Shown piece after piece: positions 9,769 through 20,453 of a stretch of DNA of 64,000 bases. The stretch comes from Stagonosporopsis chrysanthemi. Taxonomy: Eukaryota > Ascomycota > Dothideomycetes > Pleosporales > Didymellaceae. The stretch is from contig JAFISE010000008.1 in the NCBI GenBank assembly GCA_022560025.1, positions 1-64,000 of the forward strand, written 5' to 3'. Position 1 is the stretch's first letter, and the number at the start of each line of letters is the position of its first letter. The notes beneath the pieces were generated by a model. It was not told where the DNA came from. It saw only the letters and a list, made by a program, of their open reading frames with translations, and searched no databases. The position numbers and the translations under genes are program-made.

Positions 9769-12495
9769 GACACGAAAAGCTCCAAGTTGACCAAGAACCA
9801 GACGCCAGCTGCGTACACCTCATACGCTCCCAGCATGCACACTCCACTCCCCACTTCCTACACTCGGCTGATCCCACCGGCCAAGACTGCAAGAACACAG
9901 TTCAAAGCAGTGCAACATGCTCCAGACTTGCACATCTGACCCATCGGCACCGCGCATCCCTCGCAGCTACAGCACAGCCCCTCGCTCGCTTGCACTGTCG
10001 TCCCGTCTGGGGTACCGCACTAGCGCGCCGCTTCTGTCATGGAGTTGCCTCCAGAATCGGCTAACTTCTCCTTCGTCGTTGATTTGCTCGGTCTATGTAC
10101 GCGTCCATACGAGAATGAAGTAGAGGGTGGCCAATCACGAGATATGGCGGCGGGAGGTATTGTGAAGATGGAGAGTAGTACATGTTTGCTTGTAGACTTT
10201 TGGACCCTTCTTATTAGGCCTTTGGTTGTTGAGTCGCGTGCGGTCTAGCTCTGGTTCACTTGTGCGAAATTCATGAGGTTAAGCGAAGCATGGTTGGTCG
10301 AAGTGTATCCTTCTGGCGTACTTCAGTCAAAATTTCCACGGTGTAGGAGACCATGCCTTGTGGGAGCTCTAGTAGCCTTGAAGCCAGACAGCCAGAAAAA
10401 TCACAACGATTCTGATGACCGATCGCAAGTCGGAATAATGATATCGATGTGATGATCATGAAGATCAGTACTTGGCCATTATCGAGGGCGTACTCTTTTA
10501 TCATGTCCGGCCGCAGCATCGCTCAATCGAAACCCCACTGCCACTGAAGGTACATTGTTGTGCCATCCCCTATACTAAGTGAATACAGCGTGTCGATAGC
10601 TAGAGTGTTGAGTTTGGGTGCTCTGTTAGCACAACACTTGAGCTTGTTTGTTTTGCGGCCAACCCATATTTTGGACTGCAGCAATCAAACACATTGCCCT
10701 GTGATCGAAGTGGCGTCAAATGTACATGCTGATCAGGACGAGGCCTTGGTGCTTGATGTATGATCTTGACTGCAAGTCATAAGAGCAGCACCTGTCGATG
10801 TTGCGATCTTTGATCGACGACTGTCCTGGTCAGCTTGTGCCCGCACAAGTGCTCATCTGTGTTGATCTGTATCGATTAACTTCAGATAACGCCACTTCAG
10901 GAGCCGGTCGTTGAGCAAATCGTGGCATTTGGTTCTTGGTGAAGCAAGAACTCGAAATCGTGCCAGGATGAAGGATTCAATATTGTCTGTGGAGACAGAG
11001 TTGAAGCGGATTTCAGGCGGACCATATTGGATGTATACAATTTGTTTGTGTTGAGACACGCCCCTTACCAAAGGCTGGGTGTAGTCCGCGTTGTGCCCCA
11101 ATGACCCACCATCGTCACCATCTATTAGCTCCGCGGTAAGCCTTCCAGAGGCTCTAGATGCCGCCCTAGACGCCTTAACACGTGAGCTTTTACGCTCGCC
11201 AAGTGTCGCTTGCGTGCATGCACAGCCTTGGCTTCTAGCGCGCCGACAAACCTCCCGCTGGCCTTTTTGGCCACACAACACAGCCAATCGAAACCATGCT
11301 ACACAGACGGACTCCCACCGACACGCAACGAATGCTCACAGCCTTCATGCACAGAATACCGCTAGAACACCACTAGAAGCCTTCGTTGAGGGCTTTCAGC
11401 TCAAGCTTGAGCTCACGAGCTTCCTCTGGAGTCCCCACGGAGGGTAGCTACCGTCACTGGAGGCACTGGGGTTGGCGCGGGTTATAGTAGAGGTACTTCT
11501 GTGCATCGTAACGGTGACGAAGCTGCAGGGGTCGTTGACGTTGTACGTGTGCATGTCATGGATGTTGCCGCTGCTATGCGTACGCTCAAAGACAAACTAA
11601 ACGTAGTCAAAATGCACAATTAATCCACACGGCAGTTAGCTCGCTTGATTGCTAGGTCTTGAGCCATGTCCCTTGCTGTCAGTCCTTAGGTCGTCGTGAT
11701 TGAGAAAGCCACAAGCGCAGCTGTACATATTCGCTCAGACTATGGCGAGTGGGCTTCACCATTACGCCAAATCAGACTCGCACCTGAGGCGGCCAGCAAC
11801 GCCCATCATCGACAGCAAGTCTTCGCGACCCATATCGTCGTCTGACCAAAGCGCCGCACCACCCTTACTGGTCGCTAGCCAAGAGGCCAAACTGTGGCTC
11901 GATTGCTCGATTCCCGAGCGGAGAATTAGCGCGAAAAGCGTCCTCTAGACCGTTTGCGGCAGTACCGCTTTCGCCTGCAGACCAATCTCCATCACCAAGC
12001 CTCGTCTTGGGTAGCTTGTGTACGTCTTGGGGGTTCGCTATCATGGACATCAGTTAATCTGCTTGCATATCCTGAGAGCACGCAGATCTGCGCAAGAGGG
12101 GTAGACTTTTTTTTTTAGTTTCTAGTTCGCGATCCACCAACGAAACACGGAGACCCCGCGTTCGCGCAAAACCTGCTTCACTTCATGGGTCCACTATGCT
12201 GGTCAACTCCATGGGGTTTTGCCGTGGAGATGATTGTGGAGCCCCATCTCTCTCTGGACTCGTTCAACTTGAGGCTCAACAATAGAAGTGGGGCGACCTG
12301 GGGACGATGCATCCATAATCTTAGCTTGAGGTTTGCCTTGCTTGATTGGTGACTATCTTGCATCAGCCGCCCGTTCGGCTGCACTTTCGGGGCGAACTTG
12401 AGTACTAAGGGAGACTACTCCGATACCCATCCAACCAGAAGTCTGACCCTAGGCAAATTTGCGGATACTGGGGTGTGGTGTGCGGATCACCACAG

Positions 12496-12510
12496 TAGCG
12501 CCAGGCGCTA
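12496..12510. promoter_or_regulatory. Palindrome upstream of sugar permease
   Basis: TAGCGCC-A-GGCGCTA is a perfect inverted repeat with 7-base arms and a one-base centre, 259 bases before the permease ATG. Its position fits a binding site for a dimeric regulator, but no factor is assigned. CTGGGG, a CreA-like motif, lies about 25 bases to the left. Confidence 0.35.
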
Positions 12511-12636
12511 GCGTCTCTCCAGACGTGGATGGCGGCGCTGTTCAACCAGCGCCAGTCTAGGGTCGTTGGCTCATCGAGCCGTGGTCTGGATGGAACCAGC
12601 CATGTCGCGATGTCTATCGCGCAGGTTGAGGAAGGA

Positions 12637-12643
12637 TATATAG
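12637..12643 (+). promoter_or_regulatory. TATA-like box of sugar permease
   Basis: TATATAG lies 126 bases upstream of the start codon at 12769. It is the only such motif close to this gene. Confidence 0.35.
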
Positions 12644-12768
12644 TTACTCGAGTAACCCTCGTTGATGATCATCAGCTTCCAAGGTTCTCCAGCCTCTCCA
12701 GCATCTGAGCATCGCCTCATAGATCTATCTTCGTATTATTTTTGTATATTCCATAACCTCCCGTAACA

Positions 12769-14335
12769 ATGGTTCTTGGACTCAACGGTTCTCAGGAGCC
12801 TACTATGGACCAGGTCCATGAGCAACAGGCTCGCCGTCCCTCAACTGTCGAAGTCATCAACGAGGATGTCCGCCGCAAAAGTGTTGACAACCGCATTGTC
12901 ACTGGTGCCTCTCAGTTGACTACCAGGCAATCCATCGTTCCCGTTGCCTTGGTCACACTCCTCTTCTTCCTTTGGGGTTTCGCCTACGGTCTTCTCGATG
13001 TGCTCAACTCCCGCTTCCAGGTTGCCTTAAACATCAGCCAGGGAGAGTCATCTGGTCTCCAGGCCGCCTACTTTGGTGCATACTTCATCGGTCCTCTGAC
13101 CTACTCTGGATGGTTCCTGCGCAAGTTTGGGTACAGATATACCTTCATGCTTGGTCTCGCCATCTACTGCGTCGGAGCCCTTATGTTCTGGCCCTCCGCT
13201 GTCAAGCGAAGCTTCGGTGGCTTCTGTGGCTCCATGTTCATTGTCGGCTCTGGCTTGTCTACGCTGGAGACTTCTGCAAACCCCTACATTGCTGTCTGCG
13301 GTCCTCCTAAGTGGGCTGAGTTCCGTCTCGAGCTTTCTCAGTCTTTCCAGGCTGTTGGCTCTGTTGTCGCACCCGTTCTTGCTTCATTTGTAATTTTTAA
13401 GAACGTGGGTTCAGACGGAAAGAGCCTTGAATCTGTTCAGTGGGTTTATCTTGGTATTGCGATCTTCGTTGGTATCCTGGCCGTGGTGTTCTACTTCGCT
13501 CCGTAAGCTTCAACCACCACACTTTCCCCACCAAAACTAACACCATCCTAGTATCCCCGAAATCACTGACTCGGATATGGCCGACCAGGCTGAGATGATG
13601 ACCTCTGCTACCGGATACGTTGACAAGCCTCTCCGCAAGCAGTACACCCTCTTCTTCGGTGTCGCCGCCCAGTTCTGCTATGTCGGTGCCCAAGTTGGTA
13701 TCGCATCTTTCTTCATCAACTTTTTCACCCAGGCCCATCCTAATCTGAGCGTTACCGACGCTCACCACCAGGGTGCCAACTACTACGCCATTGCCCAGGC
13801 CCTATTCGCTGTCGGTCGCTTCAGCGCTGCTGGCTTCATGTACTTTGGTCTCAAGCCTCGTATCGTTCTGCTCGTCTACCAGACCGCTATCATGATCTTC
13901 CTCGCTGCCGCCATCGGTGTCAACACTGGCAATGCCACTTCTCCCAACTGGGGCGGACTTGCACTCCTTATGGTTGTGCTCTTCTTCGAGTCTTGCATCT
14001 TCCCAATCATCTTCGCTCTCACCCTCCGTGGCCTCGGTCGCCACACCAAGCGTGGTGCTTCTTTCCTCGTTGCCTCTGTCTCTGGCGGTGCCGTTGTCCC
14101 TGTCATTCTCGGCAACGTCGCCGACCGCATCGGCACCCAGCGCGCCATGGTTGTTCCTCTGGCATTCTTCCTCATCGCCTGGGCCTACCCCATCTACCTT
14201 AACATCTTCAAGCGCCGCGAGCTCGATGCTTACACCGATTCCAAGGTCGGCACTAGTGAGGAAGGCACCGTCGACTTCGACTCCATTGTCGCCACCAAGG
14301 ATGTCGAGGCTGCTCGCTTCACCGAGAAGGCCTAG
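12769..14335 (+). CDS. MFS sugar permease, L-fucose/glucose-galactose (FucP) family
   Basis: Exons 12769-13502 and 13552-14335 give 505 residues; the intron is 49 bp, phase 2. The start has a good context (AACAATGG). After a hydrophilic N-terminus of about 60 residues comes a 12-segment transporter. FLWGFAYGLLDVLNSRFQ near residue 66 is the hallmark first helix of the fucose:H+ symporter group, and later motifs (SGLQAAYFGAYFIGPL, STLETSANPYIAVCG) also match FucP-type proteins. It should move a hexose or fucose with protons across the plasma membrane. The exact sugar is unknown. The gene is isolated, with more than 3 kb of gene-poor sequence before it. Confidence 0.9.
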
Positions 14336-15216
14336 ATGCCTCTTGTCATAATTTGACATCCAGGAGTTTGCGGTTCGCATGGGATGATACCTGGAATAGT
14401 TTGTAGGCTTGTTGTACATGGATCGACGATAGACTCCTATTAGCCGGACGGAGCCTTGTATATAGACCGGCTTTGCACACACGCTCTCATACCCACGATT
14501 ATATGATTACGAATAAGAATGTTTTATACATAAACATCCTTCAATCTGTAGTTTCGTGGCCTGGTGATTCTGTCTGATCCTCATCAATAAGTCAAATAGT
14601 GTTGTATTGTGTCGTAGACTTGATCTGTACGACCCTGTAAGTTTTCACTCAAGAAAGGGCTGTGTATTCGAAAGCGAGTACTCTTTAACTAAGCAAAGCT
14701 TGCTTTAAATGCATTTGACAGCTTACATATGGATCCCGATAGATCATCGACAGCTTTACGAACACACCTCGACCTCTTAGTTGAAGAGTTTCCATTCCGG
14801 TCGCTTTTTGTATAGGGTAACACTGCTAAGACTCAATCACGACCAATTGGGCAAGACAAGATAAACAAGAAGACTATGCGCAATGTCGGAACATTATTTA
14901 TGATCAACGATCTCGATTTCTGCCGACAACAGCTCTAAGACCTAATCACGTATCCCCCGCCTCCAAAAACGCCAAATAAAAACCCCAATAGTGTATCTTA
15001 GACGGCCGACCCAAGGACTAACAGCAACGCAGAAAACTAACACACGGTATCACCCAAGCCGGTACCGAACCTAAACGCCAGAAACCCAGCATCTATAGCC
15101 AAGCAGAAAGAACCAAGCCATGGAGCGACAAACGGGGAATGAGAAAGAAAACACAAATAGACACACATCCCACAAACCAGACCTCTACTCCTATCCCACT
15201 GGCCCTTCAATCCACT
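14336..15216. other. Convergent intergenic region
   Basis: This lies between the 3' ends of the sugar permease (+) and the small zinc-finger gene (-). I see only 3' flanks with A/T-rich stretches and no coding frame of note. Confidence 0.5.
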
Positions 15217-15429
15217 CTAAGAATATCCGTAGGAGCCGTTGGATTCATAACCTGCAGCGTAGTTGCGTGATGACGCATATCCACCGCACTGTTTGACTCC
15301 CTTGTTGCAGATGGAGCACAGGTCGTACCAACCCATGTTCCAAGTCTCACACTCATAGCAGTACCACATGTCATCAGGTGGGTTGGCAGTGGCTTGGTTG
15401 TGGGGGTTGTGGGGGTGCTGATGGGCCAT
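15217..15429 (-). CDS. Tiny RanBP2-type zinc-finger protein
   Basis: This is a single-exon protein of 70 residues starting at an ATG (15429). Residues 22-41 fit the RanBP2/NZF consensus exactly: W-x-C24-x2-C27-x3-N-x6-C38-x2-C41 (WYCYECETWNMGWYDLCSIC). The N-terminus is His/Asn/Pro-rich, and the C-terminus is Gly/Tyr/Ser-rich and ends SYGYS. RanBP2-type fingers bind ubiquitin or single-stranded RNA. A Tyr/Gly/Ser tail is common in RNA-binding proteins. The role is unknown. The flanking sequence is non-coding on both sides, so it is a stand-alone gene. A short upstream exon cannot be excluded. Confidence 0.7.
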   Translation of the reverse strand: MAHQHPHNPHNQATANPPDDMWYCYECETWNMGWYDLCSICNKGVKQCGGYASSRNYAAGYESNGSYGYS

Positions 15430-17443
15430 GGTCGTTGTATGAGGGTTGCCGCGTAGGGTGGTGGTGTGTTTGGCTCGTTGTGAAGGGGAAAAGCGTTGTT
15501 GAGAATATGATGAAGTGATGTGATGGATACTAGGGAGGAGTGTCTTTTTGGTGTAATCAGACGTTGGATTGTAGAGAGATTGAGTTGTTTGGAACTTGGT
15601 GCTTAGATTCGACAGTGTAGAAGTGCTGTTATGATGGATGGTGAGTTGGCTTCAAAGCTGACGAATTCAATTTTGCATCAACGGATCCAAACATCTTATA
15701 CCTTCAGATGCATAATAATGAAGCAACACAGCGACATACTTAACGTCCCACAGACTCTATCGTGGCCCTCGTTCCCAGCGTTGAACGAACGGAGGGGCGC
15801 TCCATGTGCCCTACCAGCACCGAGGTCCTCACCAGAAACCCTAGTTCACGATGACTTCGCCAGACGGTGAACTGACGTAACCGCCCACGCTTCATCCCTT
15901 AAACGACCTGCGTCGTATCGACGCCCACTTAAGGACTCCGCTCCGTCATACTCAGTGTCGCTGTGGTAATACCGTTCCCTTTATGAGGACCATGTTGACT
16001 GTTGGAGCCAGGTTGCGTGGCAGGAACGTATGGAGCGAAGCTGCTCAGGTGTGCGATCGTAATGAACGTTGGCACAGACCAGCCTCATTACTGCCGTGCC
16101 ACGATGGCGCAGCAACAGCCACACCGCAAGGCACGGAGTGATGCAGTGTGGGAGGAAACCCCTGTACGTTTGGAAGGAATGCTGGGGACGGCCCGAGTAA
16201 CGCGGGTTAGTTCGTGGGTTGCGAGGAGTGTGATCGTTGCCCGTCTCGTAGCGCACACATGAGTAGTGAAAAAACATGTTCACGGCTCCGAAAGAATACG
16301 CCTTGACACGGAACGCAACTGGTCCCTGCACATTCAATGGAGTTGCACTGCGTGTTAGCTCAGTATCCCTAGTCAAAGCCCTTCAGTACCCTGGTGAACA
16401 GCTGTTCGTCCCTTGGTCGCAGGCCTTTTTGACGCGCGCAGAGGGCGTTAATGATGGTGCTGCATGGACTACTGTGCCCCGCGAACCAGGCATAAGAAAG
16501 CACTTCTCCAGGCAAAGACATGCACTGCATTCCAATAAGCCTCGTTGCTAACGTCATTCGTGGTGAGCGCCCCGTTTGCCTTCTCTTGTCAGCCCTTTCC
16601 CAGATATCAACTCCAAGAATCGGTGGCGAGCTTCGTGGAGTCACTGGCTGTAGAGGACGAAGAAAGGACCTGCTCACGCGGTGCATCACAAATCGCTGCT
16701 CTGCATCAGCACCGAGCAAATGGATACTTACACAATGTACATGTACGAGTGAGCCCACTAGCGCGGAACCATTCCTCCCCCTCCTTCCCAATTCGGCAAC
16801 CCGAACTACCTCGGACACAATTCATCTGCCGTACTGCAACTGACGCGGGGCCCCGGACATCATCACCCCAGACATTTTCCATTATTTCACGACCCACAAG
16901 TAATCCACCTGCTCGCTAAGCAGTCTTCGTTGCGTTGCTTCGCGCGAATCAAGAACGCCTTGTCCTGTTCAAACTACGGGTAGCGAATAGCAAGCCGCCG
17001 TGGCAGTGTCTGGGCGTGCGTCAACGGCAGCGCCAGTGGCTTGGGTGAGGACGACGGGTGCGGGTTTGTAAAGACGTCAGAGGGGTGTTGATGCTGCAGA
17101 CGACAACAGCGAATGCTGCGGATGCATGGAGAGACATGGGTATGTGGACAGTGACGGCCGGGAAGGAATTCGAGGGATGGACCTAGCCAGCGTACCGTGG
17201 GTATGGGAAATGCACGCTTTTGTAGAGATGGGGGGAACGTACATTGGCGACTATCGATGATCAACGTAGGTGGAGCGGCACGACTGCTTTGATGGAAGAT
17301 CGACAAAGACTGTTTACCGATGCCGGCGTAGTTTGACGTCGTTCGTATACAATACTACTTCATCTGTCCCGTGTTGATCTGCTTTCTTCCTTTTCTTGCT
17401 GCGTTCTTGACTCTTCTCCCCACACCGTAGCAAAATAGCAAGC
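15430..17443. other. Gene-poor region, 2 kb
   Basis: This contains the upstream region of the zinc-finger gene (-) and of the anion permease (+). Between about 15.98 and 16.92 kb both strands have overlapping open frames of 90-150 codons, but none has a domain, a plausible splice structure or a convincing start, so no gene is called. Confidence 0.5.
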
Positions 17444-19246
17444 ATGTCTGAAAAGCCTTCCCACGAGCGCTTTTCGCGCGATATCGACAACTCCACGGAG
17501 CGTACGGCATCTATCTCACACTCCATTTCGCGTCCCCTCACTGGCCGTGGCGGTAGGGGCAGGAGAAGAGCAGAGATGATCGAGCGCATCCAGAAAATGG
17601 CGTTGGCACCTGGGGTGACCGCGGAAACATTTGCGCATCTTGACGAGAAGAAGGTACTGCGAAAGATGGATTGGCATCTCATTCCCATGCTAGCACTGCT
17701 CTATTTATTGAGCTTCCTTGATCGAGGAAACATTGGAAACGCGAAGATCGAGGGTCTGCAAGAGACGCTGAATATGACTGGTGCGCAGTACAACTGGTGC
17801 CTGACTGCGTTCTTCTTCACGTAAATCCCCCCAAGCCAACGCAGTATCACGTACTAATCAGTAGTCAGTTATGCCGCCTTTGAAGTGCCTAGCAATCTCC
17901 TTCTTAAGAAATTACGGCCGTCCGTCTGGCTTCCAGCCATTATGGTTGCCTGGGGCATCGTTATGACACTGATGGGTATAGTGCAGGACTACCACGGCCT
18001 GCTGATCGCACGTATCTTCCTGGGCATCACCGAGGCCGGCCTTTTCCCAGGAGTAGCATACTACATAACGATGTGGTATTGTCGCCATGAAGCACAGTTT
18101 AGACAGGCCCTATTCTTCAGTGCTGCGTCTGTTGCTGGCGCTTTCTCGGGTCTGCTGGCGTTTGGCATCGCGCACATGGATGGCGTCGGAAATCTGGAGG
18201 GATGGAGGTGAGTTTTATTCAATTCTCAAGTTTATCAACATACTGACATCGTGTAGATGGATCTTTATTCTCGAAGGTATCCTGACAGTGCTTGTTGCGG
18301 TTCTTGCCTTCTTCACACTCTACGATTTTCCGGAGACAGCCAGCTTCTTAACAGAGGAGGAGAGAGCGTTTGTCGTATGGCGCTTGAAGTACCAGGGTGC
18401 ATCGAAAGAGACTGTCAACGGAAAGCGGGTGGCGCAGGACGATACATTTCAGTGGAAGTTCGTGAAGTCTGCATTCCTGGACTGGCAGATCTGGACCAAC
18501 ATCTGGGTTTACTGGGGTACGTTTATTCTAATTGTATCCATCAACTAGCTGTATGCTGATCGAAACAGGCATCGTGTGTCCCTTGTATGGCATCTCGCTC
18601 TTCTTGCCCTCGATCATCCGCGGTCTGGGCTACACTTCGTCGACAGCGCAGCTCCTGACTGTGCCCATCTACATCACCGCTTCTGTATTGGCAATCGCTG
18701 TGGCATGGTGTAGCGATCGCGTTGGCAAGCGCTATCCCTTCATCCTTGCCTGTCTCTGCATCATGGCAGTCGGCTTCATCATGTGCGTTGCAAGTGGGAC
18801 TCCAGGTGTCGTTTACGCGGGCGTGTTCATTGCAGCATGCGCCCTGTACCCAGCGTTCCCAGGAAACATCACCTGGCTCTCGAACAGTAAGTCTCTACTT
18901 CTACATTATCAACCAAGAATTCGATGTTGACACAGTGTCAGATCTGGCTGGTTCGACCAAGCGTGCTACAGGCCAAGCCATTCAGATTGCCGTGGGCAAT
19001 CTCGCTGGCGCCATGGCTTCCAATTTTTATCGCGAACAGGATGCACCTCGCTATATCCTGGGACATGCTCTGGAGCTTGGGTTCATTGGCGCAGGTATAC
19101 TTGGCCTTCTCGTGCTGGTGTTCAACTACAAGAGGATCAACAAGAAGCGCGAACGCCAGCTGGCAGAGGGTGCGCACAACGGATACACGCCCGAAGAGCT
19201 TGGCGAGCTGGGCGATCGCTCCATGACTTTCAAGTATGTCTTGTAG
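17444..19246 (+). CDS. MFS anion:cation symporter (Dal5/Tna1-like permease)
   Basis: Exons 17444-17820, 17869-18207, 18257-18516, 18569-18886 and 18942-19246 give 532 residues. The four introns are 48-55 bp. Family landmarks are visible: LLSFLDRGNIGNAKIEGL after the first helix, ARIFLGITEAGLFPGVAYY, and WLSNNLAGSTKRATGQA restored exactly across the last splice. These mark the ACS family of allantoate, nicotinate, pantothenate and similar carboxylate permeases. It acts at the plasma membrane with about 12 helices. The substrate cannot be predicted safely. The acceptor of the last intron was chosen because it yields the conserved SNN-LAG junction. The next gene is convergent, with only about 50 bases between stop codons. 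Confidence 0.92.
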
Positions 19247-19297
19247 TGGAGGCGTCCGGTCGTGTAGATATACAGGCCGGCTAGATGGTAGTTCCGC

Positions 19298-20128
19298 TCA
19301 GTAGTCTTGTATGCCAGTCTCGCCTGTCAAGACCTTCTCTTTCCCTTCGCCGTCGGAGTCGAAATCCGACTCCATGCTTTCAAAATATGCCTCCTGTATA
19401 TCCCGCTCCTTCTCGTCGTCGTACTTCTCGTTCTCGTCAACAGTTTTGTAGTCGAAGTCCTCGTCCGCGCCACTCAAGAAGCGCTGTGTCATCTCGTCCA
19501 TCCACCACGCCTTGCCTTCGTCTTTCGTCATCGGTACCTCGTCCTTGTCCTCTTCCACAATCTCCCCTTGCGGTCCTCGAGTGTAGATGAACAGCGACTT
19601 CGGGTCGGTGTGCTGAAGGGCATCTTTCTTTGCTTCGGCGCGCCACAAGTCAGTGGACATCTGGCCTGAGAAGCCCTTGCGCTGCCCTTCTGTCTCGCGC
19701 TCTCTCGCAGTTTGGAAGCGGCGTACAAGTCGGTCGTAGAGCAATGGATCGGCAAGTTCGAGAGACGAGTCGTCAAAGTACTCCGGGTGCACTTCGAGGT
19801 AGCGCTTTCGGCGGTTCTTGGCTGAGAGCCTCCTACTTCTTTCCTCATTCTGCTGGCGTATCTGATCGCGTGTGAACACCTCGTCCGCGCTTGTAGAGTC
19901 ATCGATATCCATAGGCAGGATCTTGCCGGCATCAGCAGGGTCCTGCGCGTTCGCAGGTCGCAAGGGAAGTGGCGCCATGGTTGGAGAGCCAGTCATGTAT
20001 GGCATAACCTGAGGGCTATTTGTGGCAGAGCGTGAGACTCCTCTCAGACTTATGCGGTGCGGTATGATGGTGTCGAACGAGAGTAACCATCGATAGGCAA
20101 TGACGCCACGCGCTGCGCTACGCCACAT
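19298..20128 (-). CDS. CCDC97-like (DUF2052) nuclear protein
   Basis: This is a single-exon protein of 276 residues from the ATG at 20128. A later ATG at 20005 (MPYMTGSPTM) is an equally possible start. The centre matches the CCDC97 C-terminal domain: RRKRYLEVHPEYFDDSSLEL followed by DPLLYDRLVRRFQ, then an acidic C-terminal third. In animals CCDC97 is associated with the SF3B part of the U2 snRNP; a splicing role here is inferred from the family. It is divergently transcribed from the next gene, with 325 bases between start codons, so the two may share a promoter. Confidence 0.8.
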   Translation of the reverse strand: MWRSAARGVIAYRWLLSFDTIIPHRISLRGVSRSATNSPQVMPYMTGSPTMAPLPLRPANAQDPADAGKILPMDIDDSTSADEVFTRDQIRQQNEERSRRLSAKNRRKRYLEVHPEYFDDSSLELADPLLYDRLVRRFQTARERETEGQRKGFSGQMSTDLWRAEAKKDALQHTDPKSLFIYTRGPQGEIVEEDKDEVPMTKDEGKAWWMDEMTQRFLSGADEDFDYKTVDENEKYDDEKERDIQEAYFESMESDFDSDGEGKEKVLTGETGIQDY

Positions 20129-20453
20129 GGCTGACTAGCGTCGAACGTGCCTCGGGCACCGAACCATCCAGGATGTTTCATCCGTGCATCAACTATCTGA
20201 AACATCCCGCCAGACCAGGTGTCCTTCCATTGCCTTCATTTCTTGACGCTCATCATCCTCGTTCCTGCCTTGTCTCTTTGTGTTGTGTACAACGCTTCCC
20301 TGAATATACCCCCGGATGCGCGGTCCGTCAGCAAATTGCATGCTTGCCTAATATCTGTTCTTTGTCAATACTCTTTCCACAACGCAGTGCGATCTTAAGA
20401 AAACACCATCCTCTCAGTGGATAGAAAGAGCTGGTTTTCGGGGTCTTAAAATC
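20129..20453. promoter_or_regulatory. Shared divergent promoter region
   Basis: These 325 bases separate the starts of the CCDC97-like gene (-) and the spermidine-synthase-like gene (+). The sequence is pyrimidine-rich toward the right, as is usual for fungal housekeeping promoters. No individual factor site was assigned. Confidence 0.4.

Larger units (their letters stand above)
9270..12768. other. Gene-poor region, 3.5 kb, with repeat copy C
   Basis: Copy C of the repeat lies at 9645-9768. The longest frames (about 9708-10064 and 10853-11447, open on both strands) show no domain and no splice structure, so no gene is called. A T-run occurs near 12108. The last 300 bases are the promoter of the sugar permease, including a short palindrome and a TATA-like box. 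Confidence 0.5.

Noticed and set aside
10853..11447. Open frames of 118-144 codons on both strands
   Set aside because: Both strands are open over the same interval, no domain is seen, and no splice structure extends them.
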